A DNA stretch of 64,000 bases from Alkalicoccus luteus (GCA_052061695.1 JBPZEY010000004.1); one strand, 5' to 3'. Shown: positions 35,008 through 45,112, counted from the stretch's first letter. Notes: generated by a model not told the origin, from the sequence alone. Numbers and translations are program-made.

Positions 35008-38000
35008 TTATATAGCGAAATACCGTCCCTCAGGATGGGCAAATACCATCGCTGTGACGCTTGCCTCCGGCTCCATCATAAAGCCGTCTGTCAGTTCCAT
35101 CCCGATTTGGGAGGGCTGGATTAAGCTGAAGAGCTTCTCCTGGTCCTCCAAATTCGGACATGCCGGATATCCAAAGGAAACCCGTACTCCCTGATACTTT
35201 GCAGAAAAGCGCTCCTGCATCGTAAAGTCCGGCGAATCCGGGAAACCCCACTTGTCACGCATCATCTGATGAACACGCTCTGCAAATCCTTCCGCGAGCT
35301 CCAGCGCTGCTGCCTGAATGAGGTGGCTGTCCATATATTCACCGGCTTCTTTCGCTTCTTCTGCAAGGTTGCGTACGCCTTTACCTGCCGTCACAGCCAG
35401 AAACCCAACGTGGTCCATGACGCCGCTCTCTTTGCTCCTGAGAAAATCGGCAAGACAGAGGTAGGGCGCTTTATCCTGACGCGGAAACGTGAACGTTCCC
35501 AGGACGCGCTTCGGATCTGCCGGATCATAAATGTACACGCTGTCTCCGTCTGACTGAGCCGGAAAGAACTGATACATGCCGTCTGCGCGCAGCTGTTTTT
35601 CAGCTGCAGCCTTTTGTAAAAAGCCGTCTACCCGCGCTTTCAGCTCTTCTGTCTTTTCATCTCCACGCTCCAGCTTCCGCTTCACGTTTCCCTGAAGACC
35701 AAGGTGGGAACCAAGCAGCGTCTGCATGTTCACATATGGATACAGATGCTTCAGGCTGTAGTCGCGCATAATATGCGGCTTATAGTCCTCGGGAATGAAC
35801 AGAGGTGCTTGTCGATTAACGTCTGAAACAGGTTTTTCTGCAACAGCTGTCGCTGCCTGCTTCTTTTCCGCGTCAGCCGCCACTCGTTCTCGTGCCTGAG
35901 CCTGCTTTTCTTCTGTATGAGAACGAAGTGCTTCCCGCTCCTCCGGCTTCACGAGCTTGTTGGCAATATCGAGTCCGTTCATCGCATCTTTGGCATACAG
36001 TACCATGCCGTTATACTGCTGGGCAATTTTTGTATCTGTAAATCGTCTGGTGAGGGCGGCACCGCCGACAAGAATTGGCAGATCAATGCCATGCTCCCGA
36101 AGGTCATTCGCGGTGATCACCATCTGCTGTGTTGATTTTACGAGCAGCCCGGAAAGCCCAATAACATCCGGCTGTTCTTTTTCCACTGCCTGGATCAGCT
36201 CGTTCGGCGTTACCTTGATCCCAAGGTTGACGATGGAAAAACCGTTATTTTTCAAAATAATTTCCACGAGGTTTTTTCCGATATCATGCACATCGCCTTT
36301 AACGGTCGCAAGAATCACTTTTCCTTTCCCACGATCGTCCTTCTTTTCCTCCATATGCGGCTCCAGGTGAGCAACGGCTGCTTTCATCGCTTCGGCACTT
36401 TGAAGCACCTCTGCTACGATCAGCTCGTTGTCGTTAAACAGCTTTCCTACTTTATCCATGCCCGTCATGAGCGGACCGTTGATGATGCTGAGCGGCTCGT
36501 CATACTCTTCCAGCGCCATGTCCAGATCCGCATAAAGCCCTTCTTTCGTACCTTCTACGATGTAGTTGGCGAGACGTTCATCGAGCGTCATCGTTTCGGC
36601 AGCCTGCTCCGCCTTCGGCTTCTTTTTCCGGTAAAACGCAGTAAAGGTGGCCAGTGTCTCATCGTTTGTGTCAAACAGCAGCTCGTCAGCGAGCCGCTTT
36701 TCTTCATCTGAAACAGAACCATACCGCTCGAGTTTTTCTGTATTCACGATCGCATAATCAAGTCCAGCCCGTGTGCAGTGGTACGTAAAGGCTGCGTTCA
36801 GCACCTCGCGCCCAAGGGGCGGCAGACCGAAGGAAACGTTGCTGACTCCAAGGATGGTCAGACAGTCCGGCAGCTCCTCCTTAATCATCCGAATCCCCTG
36901 CACGGTTGCTTCTGCAGAACCAATATACTGCTCGTCTCCGGTGCCGACCGGAAAAACGAGCGGATCAAAGATGATGTCTTCTGCAGGAATTCCGTATTTT
37001 TTTGTCAGCAGGTCATGGGATCGCTTCGCGATATCGAGCTTCCGCTGTGCGGTTACGCCCATGCCCTCCTCATCGATTGTCCCGACGACGACAGCAGCTC
37101 CGAATCGCCGTATGAGAGGTGCCACCGCTTCAAAGCGTTCTTCTCCGTCCTCCAGGTTAATGGAGTTAATAATCGCTTTTCCCTGCGAGTACGTGAGCGC
37201 CTTTTCAATGACGTGTTCATCGGTCGAATCAATCATGAGCGGCACTTTAACTTTATTGATCACCTGGCTGAGGAAATGTTCCATATCTTCCATTTCGTCG
37301 CGATCCGGATCGGCCAGGCAGACGTCCACTACGTGGGCTCCCTTTTTCACTTGCGCCCTTGCGATCTCAGACGCCTCTTCAAACTTTTCCTCTGCAATCA
37401 GGCGCTTAAATTTTTTGGACCCGATAACGTTTGTCCGTTCGCCGACCAGCAGCGGGCGCATGGATTCGTCGTAGACGAGCGGTTCAATGCCGGAAACGAC
37501 ATGGCCGTGCCGTTCTGGAAGCGCACGAGGCTTGTACGCTTTCAGTGTTTCATCCATGACGCGAATGTGCTCCGGCGTCGTTCCGCAGCATCCACCGACG
37601 ACATTCAGCCACCCTTTCTCTGCGAATCCGGCTAATTTCCTAGCCAGCATGTCAGGTGATTCGTGGTAATGCCCTTCTTCATCCGGCAGCCCTGCGTTTG
37701 GATAACAATGAACGAAGGTCGTGGACAAATCAGACAGCGAGCGCAGATGATCCTGCATGAATTCCGGTCCGGTCGCACAGTTCAGTCCGACGACGGTCGG
37801 ATTCATATGCTCCAGCGAAATGTAAAATGCTTCGATGCTCTGCCCTGCAAGCGTCGTTCCCATCGGTTCAATCGTACCGGATACGATGAGCGGCCATGTA
37901 CGCCCGTATTCCTGCTGCACCCGTTCAATCGCCACATAGGCTGCCTTGACGTTCCGCATGTCCTGACTTGTTTCAAGCAGCAAAAGATCAGAACCGCCGT

Positions 38001-38454
38001 CCACAAGTCCGCGCACCTGCTCTTCATAAGTCTCAGCAAGCTCCTCGAACGTCGTTCCTCCGGTAACGGACAGCGATTTTGTTGTCGGTCCCATTGCACC
38101 GGCTACAAAGCGAGGCTTCTCCGGCGTAGAGAAGGCCTCTGCCTCCTGCTTCGCAAGCTTGGCTGCTGCGACGTTCAGTTCATAGGCTTTATGCTGCAAA
38201 TCATAATCAGCCAGTACGATAGAGGTGGCCCCGAACGTATTGGTTTCGATAATATCCGAACCCGCCTCCAGGTAAGCTCGGTAAATCCGGCGAATGACAT
38301 CCGGGGAAACTTCGTTTAAATATTCATTGCAGCCCTCATACTCCTCCCCGCCAAAATCATCGGCGTGAAGGTCTGCTTCCTGAAGCATCGTTCCCATCGC
38401 TCCATCTAAAAGCAAAATTCGTTCGCGCAGCTGCTGTTCAAATGCTGTCGTCAT
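35008..38454 (-). CDS. metH: Cobalamin-dependent methionine synthase MetH
   Basis: About 1148 residues with all four modules: homocysteine-binding barrel (ILLLDGAMGTML at the start, zinc site GGCCGTTPEHI near 300), pterin-binding domain (VGERTNVIGSKKF, about 340-600), B12 cap and binding domain (DVHDIGKN, the His that ligates cobalt, near 735), and the C-terminal activation domain (YPACPNLEDQ, then PEASVTAM). It methylates homocysteine with methyl-THF. The frame opens at 38463, but GGGAGAGG favours ATG 38454. It is the last gene of the S-box operon. Confidence 0.97.
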   Translation of the reverse strand: MTTAFEQQLRERILLLDGAMGTMLQEADLHADDFGGEEYEGCNEYLNEVSPDVIRRIYRAYLEAGSDIIETNTFGATSIVLADYDLQHKAYELNVAAAKLAKQEAEAFSTPEKPRFVAGAMGPTTKSLSVTGGTTFEELAETYEEQVRGLVDGGSDLLLLETSQDMRNVKAAYVAIERVQQEYGRTWPLIVSGTIEPMGTTLAGQSIEAFYISLEHMNPTVVGLNCATGPEFMQDHLRSLSDLSTTFVHCYPNAGLPDEEGHYHESPDMLARKLAGFAEKGWLNVVGGCCGTTPEHIRVMDETLKAYKPRALPERHGHVVSGIEPLVYDESMRPLLVGERTNVIGSKKFKRLIAEEKFEEASEIARAQVKKGAHVVDVCLADPDRDEMEDMEHFLSQVINKVKVPLMIDSTDEHVIEKALTYSQGKAIINSINLEDGEERFEAVAPLIRRFGAAVVVGTIDEEGMGVTAQRKLDIAKRSHDLLTKKYGIPAEDIIFDPLVFPVGTGDEQYIGSAEATVQGIRMIKEELPDCLTILGVSNVSFGLPPLGREVLNAAFTYHCTRAGLDYAIVNTEKLERYGSVSDEEKRLADELLFDTNDETLATFTAFYRKKKPKAEQAAETMTLDERLANYIVEGTKEGLYADLDMALEEYDEPLSIINGPLMTGMDKVGKLFNDNELIVAEVLQSAEAMKAAVAHLEPHMEEKKDDRGKGKVILATVKGDVHDIGKNLVEIILKNNGFSIVNLGIKVTPNELIQAVEKEQPDVIGLSGLLVKSTQQMVITANDLREHGIDLPILVGGAALTRRFTDTKIAQQYNGMVLYAKDAMNGLDIANKLVKPEEREALRSHTEEKQAQARERVAADAEKKQAATAVAEKPVSDVNRQAPLFIPEDYKPHIMRDYSLKHLYPYVNMQTLLGSHLGLQGNVKRKLERGDEKTEELKARVDGFLQKAAAEKQLRADGMYQFFPAQSDGDSVYIYDPADPKRVLGTFTFPRQDKAPYLCLADFLRSKESGVMDHVGFLAVTAGKGVRNLAEEAKEAGEYMDSHLIQAAALELAEGFAERVHQMMRDKWGFPDSPDFTMQERFSAKYQGVRVSFGYPACPNLEDQEKLFSLIQPSQIGMELTDGFMMEPEASVTAMVFAHPEGRYFAI

Positions 38455-38459
38455 GCTTG

Positions 38460-40316
38460 TCATCCTCTCCCTGCTGCCCGTCCGCTGATGACGGCTGTTT
38501 TCTCCTGCTCCCGAATGTACGCCGTCAGTGTTTCTGTGATGGAATAACGCAGAAACGGCGTAATCAGATACACGGTTCGGAAATGCTTCAGCGCGGTATC
38601 GATCAGCTCTTTTGCCATTTGAATCCCTTCCCGCTCTCCTGCTTCTCTGTCTCCGTCGGTCTGCTTCATCCGCTCGCGCACATCGTCTGTGAGCGTGATA
38701 CCCGGCACCTCATGATGCAGAAACTCAGCGTTTCGGCTGCTGACGAGCGGCATAATTCCAATATACACGGGCACCTCAAGATCCTTTACGGCTTCTGCTG
38801 CTGCTTCGATTCGTTCTTTGCTGTACACCGGCTGACTCATAAAGAAATCAGCTCCGGCTTCCTTCTTCTTCGCCAGACGCTGTACTTCCCGATCAAGTCG
38901 TCTTGCATTAGCATTGAATGCAGCTCCTACAGTGAAGTCGGTTTTCGCCCCAAGGTCCTTTCCGGAGAAGGACGTGCCTTCGTTCAACTGTTTAATCAAA
39001 CGGATTAAGTCCATAGAGGACATATCATATACAGACGTAGCCCCTGGAAAATCGCCGACCTTTGCCGGGTCGCCTGTAATCGCAAGAATATCCCGTATGC
39101 CGAGCTCATGCATCCCAAGCAGATGGGATTGCAAGCCGATGATATTGCGGTCCCGGCAGGCGATGTGCAGAAGCGGCCGAGAGCCCTCTGCTTTAATACG
39201 AGCACCGAGCGCAAGATTATCAATCCGCGACGACGCTAGTGAATTATCCGCTAACGTGACCGCATCGACTCCAGCTCCCGTCAGCTTGCGCGCTCCTTCC
39301 ATAAATGCCGGAACACCAGAAAGCGCCTTTGGCGGATCCAGCTCGACAATGACGGACGTTTGTCCGCTCGGCTCTGTCAGCTTTGTAATTCGTTCCCCTT
39401 CCAATTCTGGAGCGGCAGCTGCCCGCCTTCTGCTCGGCTCTGTTTTCGTGACCGGCTGCAATTCGTGCTCTGTCACTGCTTTTCGGATTTCTCGAATGTG
39501 TTCAGGTGTCGTTCCACAGCAGCCTCCGATCAAGACTGCTCCTTCCGCTGCCAGAGAGGTCGTCATGTCGCCGAAATACGACGGATTGGATTGATAGGAA
39601 AAACGCCCGTCGCGGACGTTTGGCAGACTTGCATTCGGATAAACGCTCAATACCGCCCTGCTTAAGGTAGCTGTCTCCTCCAGCGACTGCAGCATATGAT
39701 AAGGTCCCATGCGGCAGTTGATTCCACAGACGTCAGCGCCAAGTGCTTCGAGCTCTTCAAGTGCCTGCTGCAGGGGCATTCCTGTGTGCAGCACGCCGAT
39801 ATCACCGAGTGTGGCTTGAGCAATGACCGGCCGTGTGGTCTTTGCCCGGACATATGTTAGAATCTGCTTCAGCTCCTCAAAATCATAAAAGGTTTCTAAC
39901 AAAAAACCGTCCACATCCGTATCAAGCAGGACATCCGCCTGCTCCCGCAGGACGGATAACCGTTCGTCCAGCGGTGTTTTTTCCTGATGCATCGTCGCAA
40001 CACCGCCAATTGTTGCGACTGTATAGGCACGACCCGCCGCAGCTTTCCTTGCGATAGTGACAGCAGCCCGGTTCAGCTCCTCCACACAGTCGGAAAGCTG
40101 ATAGCGTGCCAGCTTGGAGGCATTCGCCGCGTAGGTATTTGTTTGAATCAGATCTGCTCCAGCTTCGATGTAAAGCCGGTGAATTTCTTCAATCTGATCC
40201 GGATCAGATACGTTCAGCTCTTCAAAGCAGCCCTGAATTCCTTTCTGGTAGAGCAGGGTCCCCATGGCCCCGTCACCGATGACGAGGCTTGTACTCAGTT
40301 TTTCCTTCAGGGTCAT
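38460..40316 (-). CDS. yitJ: Bifunctional homocysteine S-methyltransferase / methylene-THF reductase (YitJ)
   Basis: 618 residues. The N-terminal half is a homocysteine methyltransferase barrel (VIGDGAMGTLLYQKG, zinc ligands in GINCRMGP and IGGCCGTTPEH). The C-terminal half from about residue 325 is a MetF-like FAD barrel (VELDPPKAL, LAITGDPAKVGDFPGA, FFMSQPVYS). It makes methyl-THF for MetH and can methylate homocysteine itself. It overlaps metC upstream by four bases and ends three codons before the metH start. Confidence 0.96.
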   Translation of the reverse strand: MTLKEKLSTSLVIGDGAMGTLLYQKGIQGCFEELNVSDPDQIEEIHRLYIEAGADLIQTNTYAANASKLARYQLSDCVEELNRAAVTIARKAAAGRAYTVATIGGVATMHQEKTPLDERLSVLREQADVLLDTDVDGFLLETFYDFEELKQILTYVRAKTTRPVIAQATLGDIGVLHTGMPLQQALEELEALGADVCGINCRMGPYHMLQSLEETATLSRAVLSVYPNASLPNVRDGRFSYQSNPSYFGDMTTSLAAEGAVLIGGCCGTTPEHIREIRKAVTEHELQPVTKTEPSRRRAAAAPELEGERITKLTEPSGQTSVIVELDPPKALSGVPAFMEGARKLTGAGVDAVTLADNSLASSRIDNLALGARIKAEGSRPLLHIACRDRNIIGLQSHLLGMHELGIRDILAITGDPAKVGDFPGATSVYDMSSMDLIRLIKQLNEGTSFSGKDLGAKTDFTVGAAFNANARRLDREVQRLAKKKEAGADFFMSQPVYSKERIEAAAEAVKDLEVPVYIGIMPLVSSRNAEFLHHEVPGITLTDDVRERMKQTDGDREAGEREGIQMAKELIDTALKHFRTVYLITPFLRYSITETLTAYIREQEKTAVISGRAAGRG

Positions 40317-41479
40317 ACCTGCTCCTCCTTTCTGGCAGCAGCAAATGCGTTGGCGAAATCCTGCTTCAGATCCTCTGTCTTTTCCAGTCCGACGGACAGA
40401 CGGAGCAAGCCATCCGGTATGCCCCGCGCATGCCGTTCTTCGTCCGACATCGCGGCGTGGGACATCGTTCGCGGGTAGGAAAGAATCGATTCCACCGCAC
40501 CAAGGCTGACTGCAAACACCGGAATTTCCACGTGCTCCACGAAACGGCGGACGGCCTCTTTATCTTTCAGGCGGAAAGATAAAACAGCACCGGCTCCTTC
40601 TGACTGTTCTTTGTTCACTGCATAGCCAGGGTGCGTTTCGAGCCCGGGATAGTACACGTGCTCTACTTCGGGCTGCTCTAAAAACCAGGCTGCCAGTTCA
40701 TGCGCCGACTGTTCCGACACACTCATTCTTGCATGCAGTGTTTTCAGCCCCCGCATGACAAGCCAGCAGTCCTGAGGACCTAAAATCGCACCGAAGCTGT
40801 TCTGCAGAAACTGCAGCTCTGCTGCCAAATCGGCATCTTTTACGACAGCGAGTCCGGCAACGACGTCACTGTGCCCGCCTATAAATTTAGTTGCACTGTG
40901 CAGTACAACATCGACTCCAAGATCAAGCGGACGCTGCAGAACCGGCGTCATAAATGTATTATCAAGCGCCGTCAAAATGCCGTTGTCTGTTGCAAATTCA
41001 GCGATTTCACGAATCGGCGTAATATTCATCGTCGGATTTGACGGTGTTTCCATAAAAATCATTTTTGTGTTTGGCTTAACCGCTGCTTTAACTGCTTCAG
41101 GATCAGTCATATCGACAAATGTATGCTCTATTCCCTGCCGATGAAGCACCTTCGTGGTCAAACGGAAGGTGCCGCCGTACACGTCATCTGTAATGACCAG
41201 ATGGTCACCAGTGGAAAGAAGCATAAATGTGGTCGAAATAGCCGCCATTCCGGAAGCAAAGGCGAATCCATGAGTGCCGTTCTCAAGCCCGGCAATCGTC
41301 TCTTCAAGAGCCTGACGCGTCGGATTGCCGGATCGTGCATAATCATAGTCACCAAATTGTTCAATATCAGGCTGGTGAAACGTGGAAGCGTGTTGTACTG
41401 GCACACTTACTGCACCAGTAACCGGATCGGTTTTATGAGGCGAATGCAAAAGTGATGTTTGTTTAGAATAGTGGGTCAT
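40313..41479 (-). CDS. metC: Cystathionine beta-lyase MetC
   Basis: 388 residues, Cys/Met-metabolism PLP enzyme. The PLP Lys is in HSATKFIGGHSD (about 195-206), with YDYARSGNPTR near 45 (binding Tyr/Arg) and the glycine-rich ASGMAAIST phosphate site. It cleaves cystathionine to homocysteine; order and pairing with metI follow the B. subtilis metI-metC operon. It starts three bases after metI stops and its own stop overlaps the yitJ start. Confidence 0.93.
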   Translation of the reverse strand: MTHYSKQTSLLHSPHKTDPVTGAVSVPVQHASTFHQPDIEQFGDYDYARSGNPTRQALEETIAGLENGTHGFAFASGMAAISTTFMLLSTGDHLVITDDVYGGTFRLTTKVLHRQGIEHTFVDMTDPEAVKAAVKPNTKMIFMETPSNPTMNITPIREIAEFATDNGILTALDNTFMTPVLQRPLDLGVDVVLHSATKFIGGHSDVVAGLAVVKDADLAAELQFLQNSFGAILGPQDCWLVMRGLKTLHARMSVSEQSAHELAAWFLEQPEVEHVYYPGLETHPGYAVNKEQSEGAGAVLSFRLKDKEAVRRFVEHVEIPVFAVSLGAVESILSYPRTMSHAAMSDEERHARGIPDGLLRLSVGLEKTEDLKQDFANAFAAARKEEQV

Positions 41480-41482
41480 GGT

Positions 41483-42607
41483 TTATATCTTCCTTTCCAG
41501 CGCTGCTTGTTGAAATGCCGCTTTTAAATCGTTTGTCAGGTCTGAAGCTGATTCGATGCCTACCGAAAATCGGAGCAACCTGTTACAGACACCAAGCTTC
41601 ATACGCACTTCTTCCGGAACATCTGCATGAGTCTGCGTAGCCGGATACGTCATAAGGCTCTCAACTCCGCCGAGGCTCTCGGCGAATGAGATAACCGACA
41701 AGTTTTGCAGGATCGGATTGACCATCGCTTCATCCTCCACCCGGAAGGATAGCATCCCGCCCCTTCCTGGATAAATAACGTCTGTGACGAGGTCTTCCTT
41801 CTCCAGGAAGTCAGCGATAATCCGTGCGTTTTCGGTATGCTTATCCATCCGGAGCTGCAACGTTTTCATCCCGCGGATCACGAGCCACGAATCCAACGGA
41901 GAAAGTACAGCTCCGATGCTGTTATGATAATAGAACAACTCCTCTCCAACTTTTTCATCTGCTGCGACAATTAACCCGGCAATGACATCGTTGTGTCCGG
42001 ATAAATACTTGGAGGCACTGTGAATAACGATGTCAGCCCCTTCATCTATAGGCCGCTGAATCACCGGCGTATAAAACGTATTGTCCACGATCAGAAGCAG
42101 ACCGTGCCGCTTCGCAAGCGCTGCGTAGACAGCCAGATCGGCTTCCTGCATGAGCGGATTCGTTGGTGTTTCGATAAACAGCGCTTTCGTGCGCTCGTTG
42201 ATTTTAGCCTCAAAGGAATCCGGCTGGTCAGGCTCTGCATAATGAAACGTGATACCCCATCTCGTCCAGCCGTTCTCAAAGAGACGGTACGTTCCGCCGT
42301 ACAGATCGCTTGTCGCAATAATTTCATCACCCTGTTCAAATAAGGACAGGACTACTTGTACCGCGGCCATCCCCGATGCACAGGCCAGTCCTCTCACGCC
42401 ACCTTCCAGCTCAGCAATGGACTGCTCCAGCACCGCGCGAGTCGGATTTCCTGTTCGTGAATAATCGAAGCCGGTGGACTGGCCGATTCCTTCATGCCGG
42501 TAGGCAGTGGAAAAATAAACGGGAGCATTAACGGCTCCAGTTGTCTGATCGCTGCGGTTCCCTGCTTGTACAAGCTTTGTTTCCAGTGAGTACTTCCGGT
42601 CTGTCAT
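41483..42607 (-). CDS. metI: Cystathionine gamma-synthase / O-acetylhomoserine thiolyase MetI
   Basis: 374 residues of the same PLP family. The PLP Lys lies in HSASKYLSGHND, with FDYSRTGNPTR near 43-53 and CASGMAAVQVV. It joins O-acetylhomoserine with cysteine (or sulfide). It is the first gene behind the S-box, so SAM shortage turns on the whole metI-metC-yitJ-metH operon. A GGGAAGAG ribosome site precedes ATG 42607. Confidence 0.94.
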   Translation of the reverse strand: MTDRKYSLETKLVQAGNRSDQTTGAVNAPVYFSTAYRHEGIGQSTGFDYSRTGNPTRAVLEQSIAELEGGVRGLACASGMAAVQVVLSLFEQGDEIIATSDLYGGTYRLFENGWTRWGITFHYAEPDQPDSFEAKINERTKALFIETPTNPLMQEADLAVYAALAKRHGLLLIVDNTFYTPVIQRPIDEGADIVIHSASKYLSGHNDVIAGLIVAADEKVGEELFYYHNSIGAVLSPLDSWLVIRGMKTLQLRMDKHTENARIIADFLEKEDLVTDVIYPGRGGMLSFRVEDEAMVNPILQNLSVISFAESLGGVESLMTYPATQTHADVPEEVRMKLGVCNRLLRFSVGIESASDLTNDLKAAFQQAALERKI

Positions 42608-42670
42608 GGCTGCGCTCTTCCCTTCTCTGGTTATAGACTGACGAGTCTGGTAACGAGTCTGTAAATATAA

Positions 42671-42825
42671 AAAACTTCTTTACCGGCTGCGATAAAGAAG
42701 AAAGTGTCGTGATTTTTCTTCTTATCTTACAGTCCCCGTTTCGGAAACTGCAGGATTTAGCACCTTGCCAAAGGCTGGTTGCTGAGATATCAACGGGCCG
42801 GTCCCTCCATCTCTCTTGATAAGAA
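42671..42825 (-). ncRNA. SAM-I (S-box) riboswitch with terminator
   Basis: On the minus strand: P1 arm CTTATC (42825) and AAGAGAGATGGAGGGACCGG, then AGCAACC, CAAGGTGCTAAATCC and the closing arm GATAAG (42728-42723) of the aptamer. The expression platform is the hairpin CTTCTTTA/TAAAGAAG at 42677-42702 followed by six T. SAM binding causes termination ahead of metI. Confidence 0.96.
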
Positions 42826-43444
42826 AGTTCGTCAGAATATTTAGTTTAACGTGATAATTCCTCATTCTAAGGGAAAATCGCAGCGATTGCAATACTTAGT
42901 CTGCTGGAAGCGCTGTCTTTTACGTCAATGAATGATGACGACTAAATTTTTCGCGTCTAGCTCACTTTGTACATTTTAGAGAAACGAATGTGCTCAGGCA
43001 CGTCCTTGCTGCACTGCAACGATATTCATCCTTCTTTACAAGTTGTCATGATGCTAACACGTTCAGCTGTATATCCTATTTTACTAATTTCACGCCCTTG
43101 GTTGATTGAAGGAACCAAGCTGCATGAACTTCCCAGCTTTTTCGCAGGCCTGAAGAAAAAAAGAGCGTGACGAGTCGATCCTTCCGGACGGAAGTGCCGC
43201 AGGCGTACTTTCTTTATTCCGATATCAATCATTTATAGAGTCTTTTCAATAAAGCAACGGTTCTCCTTAAAGAAATAATCTCTGTGTGACTGTTACTTAT
43301 ATGGAAGATAAAAACTTTTTTAAATGACACGTATTCCAAATAGTCACGATCGTCACAGCTTCTTTCGTGACATTGTTAGCAACATAAAAAAGTTTTCAGA
43401 TTATTGGTTTACCTTTTGTACAAACGGGATATATAGTCTATACG
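42826..43444. other. Intergenic region before DUF4397 operon
   Basis: About 620 bases without a supported gene; the two short ORFs here lack ribosome sites. A possible promoter for the DUF4397 operon is TTGTAC (near 43416), 17 nt, then TATACG. Confidence 0.5.
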
Positions 43445-43493
43445 TTGGTTGAACAATCTCTTTACATACATTGTATAGAAGTTATTCAACCAA
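43445..43493. promoter_or_regulatory. Inverted repeat in the DUF4397 leader
   Basis: Perfect 9-bp arms TTGGTTGAA (43445-43453) and TTCAACCAA (43485-43493) 31 nt apart, just before the ribosome site. It may be an operator or an RNA stem in the 5' leader. Confidence 0.45.
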
Positions 43494-43521
43494 TACAAAA
43501 ATGATCAAGGAGATGATGAGG

Positions 43522-44346
43522 TTGAGAAAGTTGAAATGGCTTATGATTGTTTTCGTTGCTATGCTTATGTTTGGAAGCGCAGCAGCTCCTGTATTTGCGG
43601 ACAGTCACGGGGATGACGGCGACAACGCGATGGTGAGGGTATTCCATGCTTCTCCTGATGCTCCGGAAGTAGACGTGTATGTGAACGGTGATGCAGCAGT
43701 TGAAGGAGCAGCATTCCAGGATATCACTGACTACCTTGAACTTCCTGCAGGCGATCACGACGTAGCGATTTTCCCAGCCGGTGAAGGCGGCGAAGGAGAT
43801 CCTGTCATTGAAGAGACACTCACAGTCGAAGGCGGCATGTACTACACAGTAGCTGCTGTCGACACGCTTGAAAACCTCCGTCTTGAAGCTTTTGCTGACG
43901 ATAACACGGTAACAGAAGGTATGACGAAAATACGTGTCGGCCACCTGTCTCCAGGTGCACCAGCTGTTGACGTCGGGCTTGTCGGTGGAGATTCCCTTTT
44001 CGAAGGTGCTGAATTCTTCGCAGTAACGGACTACCTCGAGCTTGACCCAGACACGTATGATCTGGAAATCCGTGCAGCTGGTACGGAAGATGCTGTTCTG
44101 GACCTTTCCGGTACAACGCTTGAAGCAGATATGGTGTACTCTGCATACGCAGTAGGCGCAGATGCTGATGAGCTAGATGTTGTTCTCGTCGCTGACGAAG
44201 CACACGCTGCTCCATCTGATATGCCGCAAACTGGTATGGGCGGAGCTTCCCAGTCTTCCAGCCTGATGCCGATTGCATTGACAATTGCAGCAGGGGCTCT
44301 CGCTGCAGCAGTATTCTTCCGCAGACGTTTTGCTCCACAAGCGTAA
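43522..44346 (+). CDS. DUF4397 surface protein with sortase sorting signal
   Basis: About 274 residues. Signal peptide (cleavage near VFA-DSHG), then two DUF4397 repeats (MVRVFHASPDAPEVDVYVNG; IRVGHLSPGAPAVDVGLVGG), a family of beta-rich surface domains. The C-terminus is a sorting signal: MPQTG, a hydrophobic stretch, then RRR. The start TTG 43522 has AAGGAG at a 9-nt gap; ATG 43513 or 43516 are too close to it. The following sortase gene overlaps its 3' end, so it is the probable dedicated substrate. Confidence 0.88.
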   Translation: MRKLKWLMIVFVAMLMFGSAAAPVFADSHGDDGDNAMVRVFHASPDAPEVDVYVNGDAAVEGAAFQDITDYLELPAGDHDVAIFPAGEGGEGDPVIEETLTVEGGMYYTVAAVDTLENLRLEAFADDNTVTEGMTKIRVGHLSPGAPAVDVGLVGGDSLFEGAEFFAVTDYLELDPDTYDLEIRAAGTEDAVLDLSGTTLEADMVYSAYAVGADADELDVVLVADEAHAAPSDMPQTGMGGASQSSSLMPIALTIAAGALAAAVFFRRRFAPQA

Positions 44347-45112
44347 CCTTTACTGGGTAAGTCTTCTTGTCTTCCTCGGAGCCTGTTCCGGTTCCGGGGA
44401 GGACAATTTCTCTTCTCCGGAAACTTCGTTGTCCCCTGAGAGCCCAATGGAGCCCGCTGTATCAGAAGAGGTTGAGGCTGAACCCGGTGACGCGGATGCC
44501 GAGTATGCGCCAGATTCAGAAACTGCATCCAGCAGCGAGTCGAACGAACCTGAGGAACATGCAGTTTCCGAAGAAGAGAACGATCCCGAAGAAAATCAAG
44601 CTGAAGAAACAGTTGAAGACGTTCAGGAGGCAGAGCCGATTCAACCTGTTCTTGGTGGAACTTCTTCCGGAATGGAACCGGTTCGCATTGAAATTCCCGC
44701 AATCGATGTAGATGCGGTCGTGGACGGGTATGGATTGAACGAAGAGGGTCAAATGGCTGTTCCGGATGAGGGTGAAACAGTTGCCTGGTTTAACAGAGGT
44801 GCCAAACCAGGAGCGCAAGGTAATTCGGTTCTGGCAGGCCATGTTGATGACTATGAAGGTCCGGCCGTATTTTATGACCTGAAAGAGTTAGAGCCAGGTG
44901 ACAGCATTCATTTGTATGACGAAGACGGTGAACAGATGACCTTTATTGTACAGTCAATGGAGAGTTATCCGTATGAAGATGCACCAGTTGACCAGGTTTT
45001 TGGCGGCACGGCGTCGCGCAATTTAAACTTAATTACGTGCACTGGAGAATTTGACCGCAATGTTGGCACCCACCGTGAACGACTTGTCGTGTATACAGAG
45101 CTTGAGCAATAA
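44330..45112 (+). CDS. Sortase (class F-like) with lipoprotein-type N-terminus
   Basis: About 260 residues. The N-terminus VSLLVFLGACSGSG looks like a lipobox rather than the usual sortase signal anchor, followed by about 85 acidic, low-complexity residues and a sortase barrel. Catalytic residues are His in VLAGHVDD, Cys in LITCTGEF and Arg in HRERLVVYTE. The start is uncertain: TTG 44330 overlaps the DUF4397 stop and lacks a clear ribosome site, so coupling is likely; TTG 44285 is an alternative. It should anchor the upstream MPQTG protein. Confidence 0.87.
   Translation: MLHKRNLYWVSLLVFLGACSGSGEDNFSSPETSLSPESPMEPAVSEEVEAEPGDADAEYAPDSETASSSESNEPEEHAVSEEENDPEENQAEETVEDVQEAEPIQPVLGGTSSGMEPVRIEIPAIDVDAVVDGYGLNEEGQMAVPDEGETVAWFNRGAKPGAQGNSVLAGHVDDYEGPAVFYDLKELEPGDSIHLYDEDGEQMTFIVQSMESYPYEDAPVDQVFGGTASRNLNLITCTGEFDRNVGTHRERLVVYTELEQ

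Noticed and set aside
42967..43232. Short ORFs on both strands in the metI-DUF4397 gap
   Set aside because: They overlap each other, lack ribosome sites and show no domain.
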